DNA of 64,000 nt from Actibacterium sp. XHP0104 (GTDB lineage Bacteria > Pseudomonadota > Alphaproteobacteria > Rhodobacterales > Rhodobacteraceae): positions 1-64,000 of the forward strand of contig NZ_JAOWLE010000009.1 in assembly GCF_025751515.1 (NCBI RefSeq), written 5' to 3'. A model generated the notes under the pieces. It saw only the letters and a program-made list of their open reading frames with translations. It searched no databases and had not been told where the DNA came from. Shown piece by piece: positions 1 to 8,409 of this stretch. Numbering within the stretch: the first letter of the stretch is position 1; the number at the start of each line of letters is the position of its first letter. The translations under genes and the position numbers were made by a program.

Positions 1-71
1 TGCCCCATCAAAACTTCAACCTGCCGCAACTTCGAGACAATCTCTTCGGGCTTCGGTCGCTTGTTCGCCAT
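1..71 (-). CDS. IS3-family transposase OrfA, N-terminus (partial)
   Basis: Only the first 23 codons are present, reading MANKRPKPEEIVSKLRQVEV and continuing off the left edge. This opening is characteristic of OrfA proteins of the IS3 family, probably the IS407 group, which carry an N-terminal helix-turn-helix of the transposase_8 (HTH_Tnp_1) type. The start ATG at 71-69 is preceded by GGAGG at a good distance. In complete elements OrfA is joined to the DDE catalytic OrfB by a programmed frameshift; OrfB is outside the window. The group assignment comes from the N-terminal motif alone. Confidence 0.8.
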   Translation of the reverse strand, partial: MANKRPKPEEIVSKLRQVEVLMG

Positions 72-113
72 TCTCAGTCCTCCGTTTCCTAAACATAACG
101 GTGGACCAGTTCA
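1..113 (-). mobile_element. End of an IS3-family insertion sequence (partial)
   Basis: The left edge holds the 5' end of an IS3-family element; the rest lies outside the window. Read on the minus strand, the element appears to begin TGAACTGGTCCACC (bases 113 to 100), a typical IS3-type terminal repeat opening with TGA. A ribosome binding site (GGAGGACTGAG) and the start of orfA follow. The boundary at 113 is inferred from that repeat and from the abrupt end of amine dehydrogenase similarity just beyond it. The second end and the target duplication cannot be seen here. Confidence 0.8.
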
Positions 114-695
114 GATGGGGAGGCTCAGGGTCGAAAACGAAGTGCTCTCGACCGAGGGATAGGCCGTCCAGCAGCCGGGGGTCGGAATTTCCACCAGATC
201 CTTGCCGGCCTTCAGGTCGACGATATTGACAGAGGTCGCAGGCGTGGCGTTCTGCAGGACAAGGTAGTTGCCATCCGCCGAAAGATTGATGATGCCCTTC
301 TGGCTAAGCGTTTGCGCCAGCTTGTTCGATACGACAAGTTCGCGCTCGGGGTTCAGGGTCGAGGCATTCCACTGCTGAACCACACCCTCGACTTCGCCAT
401 AGGTATAGCGCCGCAGATAGACCGACCCGGTATAAAGCGACGCCATGTCCGGCGACATCATCATCTGTGCAAACGTGCCCGTGCCGATAGTGCCGGCCAT
501 GGACAGGTCGTTAGCGTTCAGGATCGAGATCTGGCTGGACCCGTTGATGCCGAAATCCATGACGAAGACATGCTCTCCTTCAGAGATACGCTCTTCGACG
601 GTCAGGATTTCAGGTTCGATGTTCACTTCCTGGGCGAACGCGGGGCTACCTGCACCGGCCGCCACGGAAAGAAGTGCGATAAGTTGATGTTTCAT
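111..695 (-). pseudogene. mauB: Amine dehydrogenase heavy (beta) chain, truncated by the IS element
   Basis: The predicted product begins MKHQLIALLSVAAGAGSPAF, a Sec-type signal peptide with an AFA-Q cleavage region. It continues with the beta-propeller repeats of the methylamine/aromatic amine dehydrogenase heavy chain: VFVMDFG, MMMSPDMASLYTGSVYLRR, a typical TPGCWTAYPS and FSTL. The family is about 400 residues; this copy ends after 194. The stop codon TGA (113-111) is the first three bases of the IS end, so the insertion both interrupts and terminates the frame. In intact systems this periplasmic subunit supports the TTQ-bearing light chain that oxidises primary amines. No mauF, E, D, A or mauR neighbour is visible upstream. 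Assignment to methylamine rather than aromatic amine dehydrogenase is uncertain; loss of function is a strong inference. Confidence 0.8.
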
Positions 696-1202
696 TGACC
701 ACCTGTTGAATTGTGTTTTGTGACTGATCGCCATCAGAGGCTGACGCACCCAATGGTTCGCTTTGCTGGCGCCATAAGCGCCAGAACTAGGTTTCACCGA
801 CGCCAACGGCGTCTGCCGCGACCCGTCGCCAATGAACGGGTTGGGGCGTGAAAGGGTGATTTTGATCCCTGGTATGTCTCCTCGCCAGCCAATCCTCCTT
901 TGGCTGTCCCTCAGCTAAGCACGATTTTTTTCAGGCGACTTGGCGTACAACGCCAGAAACACTGCACGCTGCGCCAAAACCAAGCCTGTTGATATCTGAT
1001 AGAGAGCCGGCATCCGCGACACGGCCCGCTTGCCAGTAGGACAAGTCAAATCGGCCGTGAGTGCGAAACCGCGGATCTGATGCCCGTTCCTGGCTAAAAG
1101 GCGGGGGGCACAAGCCCCCCTTTAAACCTTGAACAACCGGGGCAGGCGACCTGCCCCCATCGTGATGCAATTACGTCAATAGGCTGGCCTGTCGCCGGGC
1201 GA
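696..1202. other. Gene-poor interval with several perfect hairpins
   Basis: I find no convincing gene in these roughly 500 bases. Four dyads stand out: CTGGCGC/GCGCCAG at 766-784, TGGCGT/ACGCCA at 941-955, GGGGGGC/GCCCCCC at 1103-1120 and GGGGCAGG/CCTGCCCC at 1139-1157. The right-hand part presumably holds the end of the sulP transcript, and the left-hand part the promoter of the truncated amine dehydrogenase gene. A 79-codon minus-strand open frame (931-1170) has no recognisable domain or clear ribosome binding site and may be a relic. Confidence 0.5.
1103..1157 (-). terminator. Two adjacent GC-rich hairpins downstream of sulP
   Basis: Read on the minus strand, 45 bases after the sulP stop, a stem GGGGCAGG/CCTGCCCC with a 3-base loop (1139-1157) is followed by a stem GGGGGGC/GCCCCCC with a 4-base loop (1103-1120). 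The second is followed on the minus strand by GCCTTTTAG, a weak T-tract. Placement at the end of sulP suggests transcription termination, but neither is a textbook intrinsic terminator. Confidence 0.5.
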
Positions 1203-2873
1203 TCAGTGCCCTGCCCCCAGCACGCCGGTGCGCACGGCATAGTTGGTCGCGACCTGATAATCGGGGTCGTCGTCTGAATCGATCATCAGCTGCCCGGCCT
1301 TGGTCAGCAGTTGGTGGCAGTCGCGGCTGAGATGGCGCAGTTGCACCTGTTTGCCGGCGGCCTCGTACTTCGCGGCGATGGCCTCGATGGCGGTCAGGGC
1401 CGATTGGTCGGCGACGCGGCTGTCGGCAAAGTCGATGATCACCTGTTCGGGATCGGCGGCGATATCGAAGATTTCAGAGAACCCCGCGGCCGAGCCAAAG
1501 AACAGCGGCCCCTGGATCTGATAAACCTTGGCGCCGTCGGGGGTTTCGCTGGTGCGGGCGTGGATGCGGCTGGCATTCTGCCAGGCATATTCCAGCGCCG
1601 ATACGATCACGCCCACCACCACGGCGATGGCCAGGTCATAGGCGACGGTGGTGATGGTCACCAGCACGATCACCAGCGCATCGGCCAGCGGGATTTTCCG
1701 CATGATGGTCAGCGATTGCCAGGCGAATGTACCGATCACCACCATGAACATCACGCCGACCAGCGCGGCCAGGGGGATCTGCTCGATCAGCGGGCTGGCG
1801 GCCACGATGAACAGCAGCAAAAACAGCGCCGCCGAGATGCCCGACAGGCGCATCCGCCCACCCGATTTCACGTTGATCATCGACTGGCCGATCATGGCGC
1901 AACCGCCCATGCCGCCAAAGAAACCGGTGACCACATTGGCCGTGCCCTGGGCGATGCATTCCTGGCTGGCGCCGCCGCGCTCGCCGGTGATTTCACCGAC
2001 CAGGTTCAGCGTCAGCAGGCTTTCGATCAGGCCGATCGCGGCCAGGATCAGCGCATAGGGAAAGATGATTTCCAGCGTGTGCAGATCGAACGGCACCATC
2101 GGCAGGTGGAATTGCGGCAACCCGCCCTCGATCGAGGCCATGTCGCCCACGCGCGGCACGTCGATACCAAAGGCGATGACCAGGCCGGCGGTAATCGCGA
2201 TGCCCGCCAGCGGCGCGGGAATGGCGCGGGTCAGCTTGGGCATGCCCCAGATGATCACCATCGTGGCCACGACCAGCGCCAGCATGGTGATCAGCGGCCA
2301 GCCGGTCATCCATTCGCCATCAATCTTGAACTGGGTCATCTGCGCCAGGAAAATCACGATCGCCAGACCGTTCACAAAGCCCAGCATCACCGGGTGCGGC
2401 ACCAGCCGGATGAATTTCCCCAGCCGGAATATGCCCGCAAGAATTTGCATGATGCCCATCAGAACCACGGTGGCGAACAGGTATTCGACGCCGTGCTCGG
2501 CCACCAGCGCCACCATCACCACCGCCAGCGCGCCGGTCGCGCCCGAGATCATGCCGGGCCGCCCGCCGATCAGCGCCGTGATCAGGCCGACCAAAAAGGC
2601 CGCGTAAAGGCCCACCAGCGGATGCACCCCCGCGACAAAGGCAAAGGCCACCGCCTCGGGCACCAGCGCCAGCGCCACGGTCAGACCGGCCAAGAGCTCG
2701 GTCTTGATGCGGCCGGGGGTCAGCCCGGCGGGCGACATCGACAGGGATGCGGGCGAGTAACGCTCGGCAAAAGCGGCAAGAAGGGATCGGGGCAAGGGAT
2801 CTGTCCTGATTGGGATCGGTTGTTCGCGCCCGTGCTGGATAGCCGCATTTTGCCTTAAAGGAAACCGCTGCAC
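1203..2873 (-). CDS. SulP-family inorganic anion transporter
   Basis: An integral membrane transporter of the SulP/SLC26 family, which moves sulfate, bicarbonate or related anions across the inner membrane. The hydrophobic core carries the typical signature [18 protein letters not shown] near residue 65, then about ten to twelve membrane segments. The C-terminal third is a cytoplasmic STAS domain (from about residue 440; [19 protein letters not shown]). The first ATG gives 556 residues, but the leading 45 residues look non-native; an internal ATG at 2738 ([10 protein letters not shown]) or a nearby non-ATG start may be real. The gene is divergent from mtnP. The substrate cannot be read from sequence; bicarbonate or sulfate are both plausible. 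Confidence 0.88.
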   Translation of the reverse strand: MQRFPLRQNAAIQHGREQPIPIRTDPLPRSLLAAFAERYSPASLSMSPAGLTPGRIKTELLAGLTVALALVPEAVAFAFVAGVHPLVGLYAAFLVGLITALIGGRPGMISGATGALAVVMVALVAEHGVEYLFATVVLMGIMQILAGIFRLGKFIRLVPHPVMLGFVNGLAIVIFLAQMTQFKIDGEWMTGWPLITMLALVVATMVIIWGMPKLTRAIPAPLAGIAITAGLVIAFGIDVPRVGDMASIEGGLPQFHLPMVPFDLHTLEIIFPYALILAAIGLIESLLTLNLVGEITGERGGASQECIAQGTANVVTGFFGGMGGCAMIGQSMINVKSGGRMRLSGISAALFLLLFIVAASPLIEQIPLAALVGVMFMVVIGTFAWQSLTIMRKIPLADALVIVLVTITTVAYDLAIAVVVGVIVSALEYAWQNASRIHARTSETPDGAKVYQIQGPLFFGSAAGFSEIFDIAADPEQVIIDFADSRVADQSALTAIEAIAAKYEAAGKQVQLRHLSRDCHQLLTKAGQLMIDSDDDPDYQVATNYAVRTGVLGAGH

Positions 2874-2978
2874 CGCAGAAAATACCGGGGCTGCGCCGCG
2901 CGCATGGCCGCATTTGCCGGGTTTACAGCCGCTTTCGCCGGTCTAAAGTGGGGCGGCACAACCATCGGGGGAACAGGC

Positions 2979-3845
2979 ATGGCGCGCAAGATCGGGGTCA
3001 TCGGCGGCTCGGGCGTTTACGATATCGACGGGCTGGAAGGCGCCGAATGGCGCAGCGTCGACACCCCCTGGGGCGCGCCCTCTGACCAGATCTTGACCGG
3101 GCGGCTGAACGGGGCCGAGATGGCCTTTCTGCCCCGCCACGGACGCGGCCATGTGCATTCGCCCAGCACGGTGCCCTATCGCGCGAATATCGACGCGCTG
3201 AAACGGCTGGGCTGCACCGATGTGGTGGCCGTGTCGGCCTGCGGGTCGTTCCGCGAAGAGATGGCACCGGGCGACTTCGTGGTGGTCGATCAGTTCATCG
3301 ACCGCACATTCGCCCGCGAGAAATCGTTCTTTGGTACCGGCTGCGTGGCGCATGTGTCGGTGGCACACCCCACCTGCCCGCGCCTGTCGGCGGCCTGCCT
3401 GACGGCGGGGCGCGCGGCCGGGATCACCATGCATGACGGCGGCACCTATCTGGCGATGGAAGGGCCGCAGTTCTCGACCCTGGCGGAATCGAAACTCTAC
3501 CGCGAGGTCTGGGGCTGTGACGTGATCGGCATGACCAACATGCCCGAGGCCAAATTGGCCCGCGAGGCAGAGCTGTGCTATGCCAGCATCGCGATGGTCA
3601 CCGATTACGACAGCTGGCACCCCGACCACGGCGCGGTGGATATCAGCGATATCGTGGCCATCCTGACCGGCAATGCCGACAAGGCGCGCAACCTGATCAC
3701 CCGCCTGCCCGCCCTGCTGGGCGCGCCCGCTCCCTGCGCCGATGGCTGCGACCGGGCGCTGGATCATGCCATCCTGACCGCGCCGTCCAAGCGCGATCCG
3801 GCGGTTGTGGCGCGGCTGGACGCGGTGGCGGGACGGGTGCTGTAG
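2979..3845 (+). CDS. mtnP: S-methyl-5'-thioadenosine phosphorylase
   Basis: Cleaves methylthioadenosine with phosphate to adenine and 5-methylthioribose-1-phosphate, the first step of methionine salvage. The 288-residue protein has the purine nucleoside phosphorylase family 2 phosphate-binding region (RHGRGHVHSPSTVPYRANID, residues 53-72), the substrate pocket motif EGPQFSTLAES and GMTNMPEA, and VTDYDSWH near residue 210. The start chosen is the ATG preceding ARKIGVIGGSG, with GGGGGAACA upstream; an earlier in-frame ATG at 2904 would add 25 unrelated residues. The adenine it releases is the substrate of Apt, encoded just downstream at 4308, so the two genes form a salvage pair. Confidence 0.94.
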   Translation: MARKIGVIGGSGVYDIDGLEGAEWRSVDTPWGAPSDQILTGRLNGAEMAFLPRHGRGHVHSPSTVPYRANIDALKRLGCTDVVAVSACGSFREEMAPGDFVVVDQFIDRTFAREKSFFGTGCVAHVSVAHPTCPRLSAACLTAGRAAGITMHDGGTYLAMEGPQFSTLAESKLYREVWGCDVIGMTNMPEAKLAREAELCYASIAMVTDYDSWHPDHGAVDISDIVAILTGNADKARNLITRLPALLGAPAPCADGCDRALDHAILTAPSKRDPAVVARLDAVAGRVL

Positions 3846-3848
3846 GCC

Positions 3849-4022
3849 CTACTGTTCGGTGTTTTCCTGAATGAACCGGCGGATGAATCCGCGAATCTCG
3901 CGCGCGGCGCTGGTGTCCATATCCTTGCACAGCTGCACGAATTCGTCGCGCTGCGCCTTGTCCAGCCGCAGAACCAACTGACTGTCTTTGTTGTTCTTTT
4001 TCTTGTCAGATCTCTTGTTCAC
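3849..4022 (-). CDS. Small ribbon-helix-helix-like DNA-binding protein
   Basis: A 57-codon gene starting with GTG at 4022. After a lysine/asparagine-rich N-terminus (VNKRSDKKKNNKDSQ) comes a pattern typical of ribbon-helix-helix repressors: a short strand QLVLRLDKAQRDEFVQLC, a helix, and a second helix SAAREIRGFIRRFIQ. Proteins of this size and shape (Arc/MetJ/CopG type) bind palindromic operators as dimers and usually repress their own gene. An AT-rich dyad lies directly upstream (4053-4086), which fits autoregulation. The gene is convergent with mtnP, its stop only three bases beyond the mtnP stop. Family membership is inferred from pattern; the target is unknown. Confidence 0.65.
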   Translation of the reverse strand: MNKRSDKKKNNKDSQLVLRLDKAQRDEFVQLCKDMDTSAAREIRGFIRRFIQENTEQ

Positions 4023-4052
4023 GGATTTTTCACGCTGTCACAATTGATTCAC

Positions 4053-4086
4053 ACTGATATGCAATGTATATACAAAACATATCAGT
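4053..4086. promoter_or_regulatory. Palindromic operator-like site between divergent small genes
   Basis: Arms ACTGATATG (4053-4061) and CATATCAGT (4078-4086) form a perfect 9-base inverted repeat, and a second perfect palindrome TGTATATACA (4065-4074) lies nested between them. The surrounding 100 bases are strikingly AT-rich compared with the genome. The site is 31 bases upstream of the ribbon-helix-helix gene and 46 bases upstream of the divergent 40-codon ORF, an ideal place for a shared operator. Binding by the adjacent repressor is inferred. Confidence 0.65.
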
Positions 4087-4131
4087 TTGCATTACTAGTT
4101 ACTCAATCGAGCATGTAGGAGGAAACAAAAA

Positions 4132-4254
4132 ATGATGCTGCAAACGGCACAATCGCTTTTGGTTCGCGACCGGATGGACTGGCGCAAGCCGCATCTGAAT
4201 TGGCTGCCCGGCCGGCTGTATCGCTATTTCAGCGAGGTAAAGAACCGCGCTTGA
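4132..4254 (+). CDS. Small 40-codon ORF with a strong ribosome binding site
   Basis: Begins with two consecutive ATG codons (4132 and 4135) behind a near-perfect AGGAGG at 4118-4123. The product MMLQTAQSLLVRDRMDWRKP then HLNWLPGRLYRYFSEVKNRA is basic, has two tryptophans and no obvious membrane segment. I do not recognise the family. The ribosome binding site, the shared palindromic region with the divergent repressor gene and the normal codon use support a real gene. Its stop lies 53 bases before apt, so it may be co-transcribed with apt. A role as a small regulatory peptide or partner of the repressor is only a guess. Confidence 0.55.
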   Translation: MMLQTAQSLLVRDRMDWRKPHLNWLPGRLYRYFSEVKNRA

Positions 4255-4307
4255 TCCGCGCGCGCGGCTAGGCCACAACATCGGCAGTTCACGCGAAAGG
4301 TCTGCCG

Positions 4308-4847
4308 ATGCCCCCCCGCAAAACCGTCAAGGATTACATCCGAACCATCGTGGATTTCCCGCATGAGGGGATCATGTTCCGCGATGTGACCACGCTGTTC
4401 GCCGACCCACGCGGGTTTCGCATGGCGATCGACCAGATGCTGCACCCCTATGCCGGCATGCCGATCGACAAGGTTGTCGGGCTCGAGGCGCGCGGCTTCA
4501 TCCTGGGCGGCGCGATCGCGCATCAGCTGTCGCTGGGCTTTGTTCCGGTTCGCAAAAAGGGCAAGCTGCCCGGCGCGGTGATTTCCGAAGAATACACGCT
4601 GGAATATGGCGAGGCCGTGGTCGAGATCCACGATGACGCCATTCAGCCGGGCGAGCGCGTGCTGCTGGTCGATGACCTGTTGGCCACCGGCGGCACGGCC
4701 GAGGCCGGGATCAAGCTGATCGAGCGTCTGGGCGGCGAAATCGTCGGCTGCGCCTTTGTCATCGACCTGCCCGATCTGGGCGGGCGGGCGCGGCTGGAAA
4801 AGATGGGCATGGATGTGCATGCCCTGTGCGATTTCGACGGGCTTTAA
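4308..4847 (+). CDS. apt: Adenine phosphoribosyltransferase
   Basis: Converts adenine and PRPP to AMP in the cytoplasm. The 179-residue product matches the family length. It has the PRPP-binding loop [13 protein letters not shown] (residues 118-130), the [11 protein letters not shown] stretch, and the adenine-pocket region VRKKGKLPG. The start ATG follows AAAGGTCTGCCG. Together with mtnP upstream it recovers the adenine lost as methylthioadenosine during polyamine or homoserine-lactone synthesis. The 3' end overlaps the convergent MATE gene by four bases. Confidence 0.95.
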   Translation: MPPRKTVKDYIRTIVDFPHEGIMFRDVTTLFADPRGFRMAIDQMLHPYAGMPIDKVVGLEARGFILGGAIAHQLSLGFVPVRKKGKLPGAVISEEYTLEYGEAVVEIHDDAIQPGERVLLVDDLLATGGTAEAGIKLIERLGGEIVGCAFVIDLPDLGGRARLEKMGMDVHALCDFDGL

Positions 4848-6154
4848 TCGGCCAGACGTTCCAGCGCGGGATAGCGCGAGCCCAGCGTGAGGCCGCGCGC
4901 CACGAAGGAAATCAAAAAGGCGATCCACAGCCCGTGATTGCCCAGGGGCGGGATCAACAGCGCCGCCGCGATCACGTAGATCACAAAGGACAGGGCCATC
5001 ATGTTGCGCATGTCTGTGCTGCGTGTCGCGCCGATGAAGATGCCATCCAGCAGCCAGCTGGGCGCGCCCAGCAGGGGCGCCGCGATCATATAGGGCAGAT
5101 AGGCGCGTGCGGCCTCTCGCACCAGGGGCGCCGTGGTCATCAGGTCGATGATCAGCCCGCCCGCCACCGCAAAGATCAGCGCCAGCACCGCGCTGGTGCT
5201 CATCGTCCAGATCAGGCACAGCTTGGCCGCGCGGCGCAACGTTTCCCGCGCATGGGCGCCCAACGCCTGCCCCACCAATGCCTCGACCGCGAAGGCGAAC
5301 CCGTCCAGCGCATAGGCGGTGATATAGAGGAATTGCAGCAGGATCTGGTTCGCGGCCAGCGGCACGTCGCCGAAATCGCTGCCCAGAAACAGGAACGAGA
5401 TAAAGATCGCCTGCAACAGCATTGACCGGATCATGATGTCGCGATTGACCCGCGCCATGTGGATCAGCCGCGCCCGATCAAAGACGCGCGGCCAGTCGCG
5501 CCAGGCGGGGGTGTTAAACCCGTCGCGGCACAGCCACAGGCCCAGCGCGGCGCCGCTGGTTTCGGCGATGACGGTGGCCGTGGCCACGCCGCCCACGCCC
5601 CAGTCCAGCCCCAACACGAACAGCAGATCCAGCACGATATTGACGCCGTTCATCCACAGCTGAATGACCAGCACCGCGCGGGTGCGTTCCTGCGCGATCA
5701 GCCAGCCGGTCAACCCATAGACCGCGATCGCGGCGGGCGATGACCAGATGCGGATGCTCATGTAGTGACGCGCGAGGCCCTCGACCTCGGGGCTGGCGGG
5801 CGAGATGGCAAAGGCCGCGTTGAACAGCCAGATCTGGCCTGCAATCAACAGCACCCCCGCCGCCATGGCCAGCATCATCGCCCGCGACAGCAGGGCCGAG
5901 ACCTCGGGCGCGTCGCCCGCGCCCAGCGCCTGGCCGGTCAGGCCGGTCGTGCCCATCCGCAGAAAGCCAAAGATCCAGTAAAGCCCGCCGATGATGATCG
6001 CACCGATGCCCACGGCGCCGATCGGGGCCGCCTGCCCCAGTTGTCCCACAACGCCGGTATCGACCGCGCCCAGGATGGGCACGGTGGCATTCGACAGGGC
6101 AATGGGCCAGGCAATGCGTAGCACGCGCGCATGGGTGACGGGCTTAGCGGTCAT
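4844..6154 (-). CDS. MATE-family efflux transporter (DinF-like)
   Basis: A 436-residue inner-membrane protein with about twelve hydrophobic segments and the duplicated MatE architecture. It opens [20 protein letters not shown] and contains DTGVVGQLG and [11 protein letters not shown], matching the DinF branch that exports cationic or toxic compounds using ion gradients. The ATG at 6154 follows the end of the upstream thioesterase, which it overlaps by 11 bases, so translation is probably coupled. Longer upstream frames lack similarity. Substrate unknown. Confidence 0.9.
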   Translation of the reverse strand: MTAKPVTHARVLRIAWPIALSNATVPILGAVDTGVVGQLGQAAPIGAVGIGAIIIGGLYWIFGFLRMGTTGLTGQALGAGDAPEVSALLSRAMMLAMAAGVLLIAGQIWLFNAAFAISPASPEVEGLARHYMSIRIWSSPAAIAVYGLTGWLIAQERTRAVLVIQLWMNGVNIVLDLLFVLGLDWGVGGVATATVIAETSGAALGLWLCRDGFNTPAWRDWPRVFDRARLIHMARVNRDIMIRSMLLQAIFISFLFLGSDFGDVPLAANQILLQFLYITAYALDGFAFAVEALVGQALGAHARETLRRAAKLCLIWTMSTSAVLALIFAVAGGLIIDLMTTAPLVREAARAYLPYMIAAPLLGAPSWLLDGIFIGATRSTDMRNMMALSFVIYVIAAALLIPPLGNHGLWIAFLISFVARGLTLGSRYPALERLAD

Positions 6155-6653
6155 CCTGGGGCATGAGGAAATGGCCGGTGGCCTGTGCGAACAGCCGGCT
6201 GCGGTTGTCCTGCCAGCCTTCGACATGAACGCTGGCATAGCGCCGCCCCGACCGGTTGACCCGCGCCCGCGCATAGGCGTCGCGCGGCAGGCCCGACCGC
6301 AGGTAGTCGATGGTAAAGTCGATGGTCTTGGGCAGGCGCGGCAGATGCGCGGGGTCAAGCGCGGTGGGGTCCAGATCGCCGCGCTCCATCCGATCCCACA
6401 GGATCGACCAGCTGAGGCCGATGATCGCGGTCACCTCGAGAAAGGCCGAGGTCACCCCGCCATGCAGCGCGGGCAGAAACGGGTTGCCGATCAGCGTGTC
6501 ATTGAAGGGCAGGATGGCGGTCAGCTCGTCCCCGCGGCGGTCGAACTCGATACCCAGATAGTTGATATAGGGCACGCCATGCACCAGCGCGTTCAGCGCG
6601 GCATCGCGGCGTTGTTTGACCACTTGCATGGGTTCAGGAGGGGTACGCGTCAT
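6144..6653 (-). CDS. PaaI-family hotdog thioesterase
   Basis: A 169-residue single hotdog-fold protein of the PaaI/YdiI type, which hydrolyses acyl-CoA thioesters. Visible features are the catalytic-helix region [17 protein letters not shown], in which the HGG motif supports the oxyanion site, and the central strand FTIDYLRSG. It overlaps the preceding thioesterase by four bases (ATGA) and the following MATE gene by eleven, forming a three-gene operon. It is diverged from its neighbour, so a different acyl substrate is likely. Confidence 0.88.
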   Translation of the reverse strand: MTRTPPEPMQVVKQRRDAALNALVHGVPYINYLGIEFDRRGDELTAILPFNDTLIGNPFLPALHGGVTSAFLEVTAIIGLSWSILWDRMERGDLDPTALDPAHLPRLPKTIDFTIDYLRSGLPRDAYARARVNRSGRRYASVHVEGWQDNRSRLFAQATGHFLMPQDDR

Positions 6654-7075
6654 TTCCGGCCCTCCACGGTAAAGGCGCCCGAGGCCGTGGCGACGGGCCG
6701 GTCGCGGTCCTCATCCATGGCCACCGCCTTGACGAAGGCCACCGAGCGGGTGACGTGATAGCATTCGGCGCGGGCGACGATGCGCTGCCCCGGCGTGGCC
6801 GGGCGCATATAGTCGATCCGCAGGTCGATGGTGGCGGTGACGGGCGATGAGGTCGGATGCGCCATGACCGAGGCCCCCGCGCAGGTATCCAGCAGCGCCG
6901 ACACCGCGCCACCATGGATCACCCCGGTCAGCGGATCGCCGACAAGGCGTTCGTCATAGGGCATGGACAGTTCCGCCACACCCTCGCCCAGCTCATCAAC
7001 TCGGATCGACAGGGCGCGCGCATGGGGAATGCCATTGATGAATTGTTGTGCAAGTTCCTGACGCTCGTCCGACAT
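6650..7075 (-). CDS. PaaI-family hotdog thioesterase
   Basis: First gene of the thioesterase-thioesterase-MATE operon. The 141-residue product has the hotdog signature [18 protein letters not shown] and the dimer strand [13 protein letters not shown], the canonical PaaI pattern. The start ATG at 7075 ([11 protein letters not shown]) follows AAGGGGTGG; a longer frame from 7162 reaches into the divergent regulatory region and is not favoured. Acyl-CoA substrate unknown. It is divergent from the putative metal transporter at 7181. Confidence 0.88.
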   Translation of the reverse strand: MSDERQELAQQFINGIPHARALSIRVDELGEGVAELSMPYDERLVGDPLTGVIHGGAVSALLDTCAGASVMAHPTSSPVTATIDLRIDYMRPATPGQRIVARAECYHVTRSVAFVKAVAMDEDRDRPVATASGAFTVEGRK

Positions 7076-7146
7076 GACCACCCCTTTTTCTGCACTGCAG
7101 TGTATTCGCTCTTGCCAAGGCGACGGCAAGCCCCTAAATGTGCAAT

Positions 7147-7161
7147 TGAGAATTATTCGCA
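7147..7161. promoter_or_regulatory. Fur-family (Fur/Mur) operator-like site
   Basis: TGAGAAT-T-ATTCGCA matches the 7-1-7 layout of Fur-family boxes (compare TGATAAT-N-ATTATCA), and the wider context GCAATTGAGAATTATTCGCA extends the dyad. It lies 19 bases upstream of the putative manganese/heavy-metal transporter ATG and could also affect the divergent thioesterase operon. In alphaproteobacteria the Fur homologue often acts as the manganese sensor Mur. Confidence 0.6.
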
Positions 7162-7180
7162 TTTAACGTCGCGTGAGCAC

Positions 7181-8329
7181 ATGACCCCTGTCGATCTTCA
7201 TACGCCTGCCCGTGGATCGTCGCTGACGGCCCGCCTGCCCGGGCCTCTGCGCCCCCGGCGGCTGTTGGTGGTGCTGGCCTATCTGGCCCTGGCCCTGGCC
7301 CCCGGCGAGCTGGGCGAGATGACGCGCGGGCTGTTCACCGATGCCTTTACGCAGGTGTCGGTGTTTGTCGCGGCGACGCTGATGCTGTTCTACGGGGCCG
7401 AGCGGCTGTTCCGCTTTGATCTGGGCACCGCGTTGGAAAACGCGCGGGGCTGGCAGGTGCCGGTTGCCGCGCTGTTGGGCGCCACGCCCGGCTGCGGCGG
7501 TGCCGTTGTGGTTGTGGCGGCCTATAGCTCGGGCCATGTGGGCCTTGGCGCGATGGTGGCGACACTGACCGCCACGATGGGCGACGCGGCCTTTTTGCTG
7601 ATTGCAACGCGGCCCGACGCGGCGATGGTGGTGCTGCCGCTGTCGCTGGCTGTGGGTATCGTGTCGGGCTGGATGGTGGATCGCATCGCCCCCATGCCCG
7701 AGGCCAGCCCGGTTGCCAAATGCGACATCGCCCCGCGGATCGGCCGCGTACGCACCCGCGACTGGGCCTATCTGGCCATCGCCCTGCCCGGCCTGGTGGT
7801 CGGCGCCGCGCAGCTGGGCCAGATCGAGATCACCCAGATGCTGGGCATTCCCGTGACCGCCATCGCCTGTGCCGGCATCGGCCTGGGCCTTGCGATCTGG
7901 GCCATCTCGCCGGTTACGGCAATGACCAACCCCGCCGATGCCCCCGCGACCAGGGCCGCCGAGGAAACCAGTTTCATCACCGTCTGGGTCCTGGCCGCCT
8001 ACCTGGCCTATGACCTGGCGGCGGTCTATGCCGGGCTTGATCTTGAGGCCTGGTTCAAGACCTTTGCCCCGATGTTGCCGCTGATCGCGATTACCGTCGG
8101 TTTCGTGCCGGGCTGTGGGCCGCAGGTTCTGGTCTGCACGCTGTATATCAACGGGGCGATCCCGTTCTCGGCCCTGATCGGCAACGCGATCTCAAACGAC
8201 GGCGACGCGCTGTTCCCCGCCATCGCGCTCAGCCCGCGGGCGGCGTTCCTGGCAACCGCCTATTCCGCCATCCCGGCGCTTATCGTGGCCTATGGGTTCT
8301 ATTTTCTTGCCCCCGGTTTCCTGAACTGA
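7181..8329 (+). CDS. Putative manganese/heavy-metal transporter (10-TM, DUF2899-like)
   Basis: A 382-residue membrane protein with about ten helices in two halves. Each half carries a matching motif: ATPGCGGAVVVVAAY in the first and VPGCGPQVLVCTLYINGA in the second, evidence of an internal duplication. Proteins with this paired PGCG layout form the putative manganese or heavy-metal exporter family (PF11449-like). The ATG at 7181 sits just downstream of a Fur/Mur-like box, which supports control by iron or manganese. Direction of transport and metal are not established. Confidence 0.8.
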   Translation: MTPVDLHTPARGSSLTARLPGPLRPRRLLVVLAYLALALAPGELGEMTRGLFTDAFTQVSVFVAATLMLFYGAERLFRFDLGTALENARGWQVPVAALLGATPGCGGAVVVVAAYSSGHVGLGAMVATLTATMGDAAFLLIATRPDAAMVVLPLSLAVGIVSGWMVDRIAPMPEASPVAKCDIAPRIGRVRTRDWAYLAIALPGLVVGAAQLGQIEITQMLGIPVTAIACAGIGLGLAIWAISPVTAMTNPADAPATRAAEETSFITVWVLAAYLAYDLAAVYAGLDLEAWFKTFAPMLPLIAITVGFVPGCGPQVLVCTLYINGAIPFSALIGNAISNDGDALFPAIALSPRAAFLATAYSAIPALIVAYGFYFLAPGFLN

Positions 8330-8357
8330 TTTGCACACTGCCTCTGATGGGTTTACC

Positions 8358-8384
8358 GTTACGTTAGCAACGATTTTTCGTAAC
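8358..8384. promoter_or_regulatory. Inverted repeat upstream of the first MerR gene
   Basis: GTTACG (8358-8363) and CGTAAC (8379-8384) form a dyad 25 bases before the first MerR ATG. The sequence resembles half-sites of the perfect palindrome in front of the second MerR gene (8805-8824), so the same regulator family may bind both. An autoregulatory operator is the likely role. Confidence 0.5.
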
Positions 8385-8409
8385 GTCATAAAGACAACAG
8401 GGAAGTGCA

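Noticed and set aside
931-1170. A 79-codon minus-strand open frame between the amine dehydrogenase remnant and sulP
   Set aside because: No recognisable family and it runs through two GC-rich hairpins that look like terminators; left as a possible relic only.
1311-2858. A 515-codon plus-strand open frame opposite sulP
   Set aside because: Histidine- and glutamine-rich translation with no domain; it is the mirror frame of the SulP gene in GC-rich DNA.
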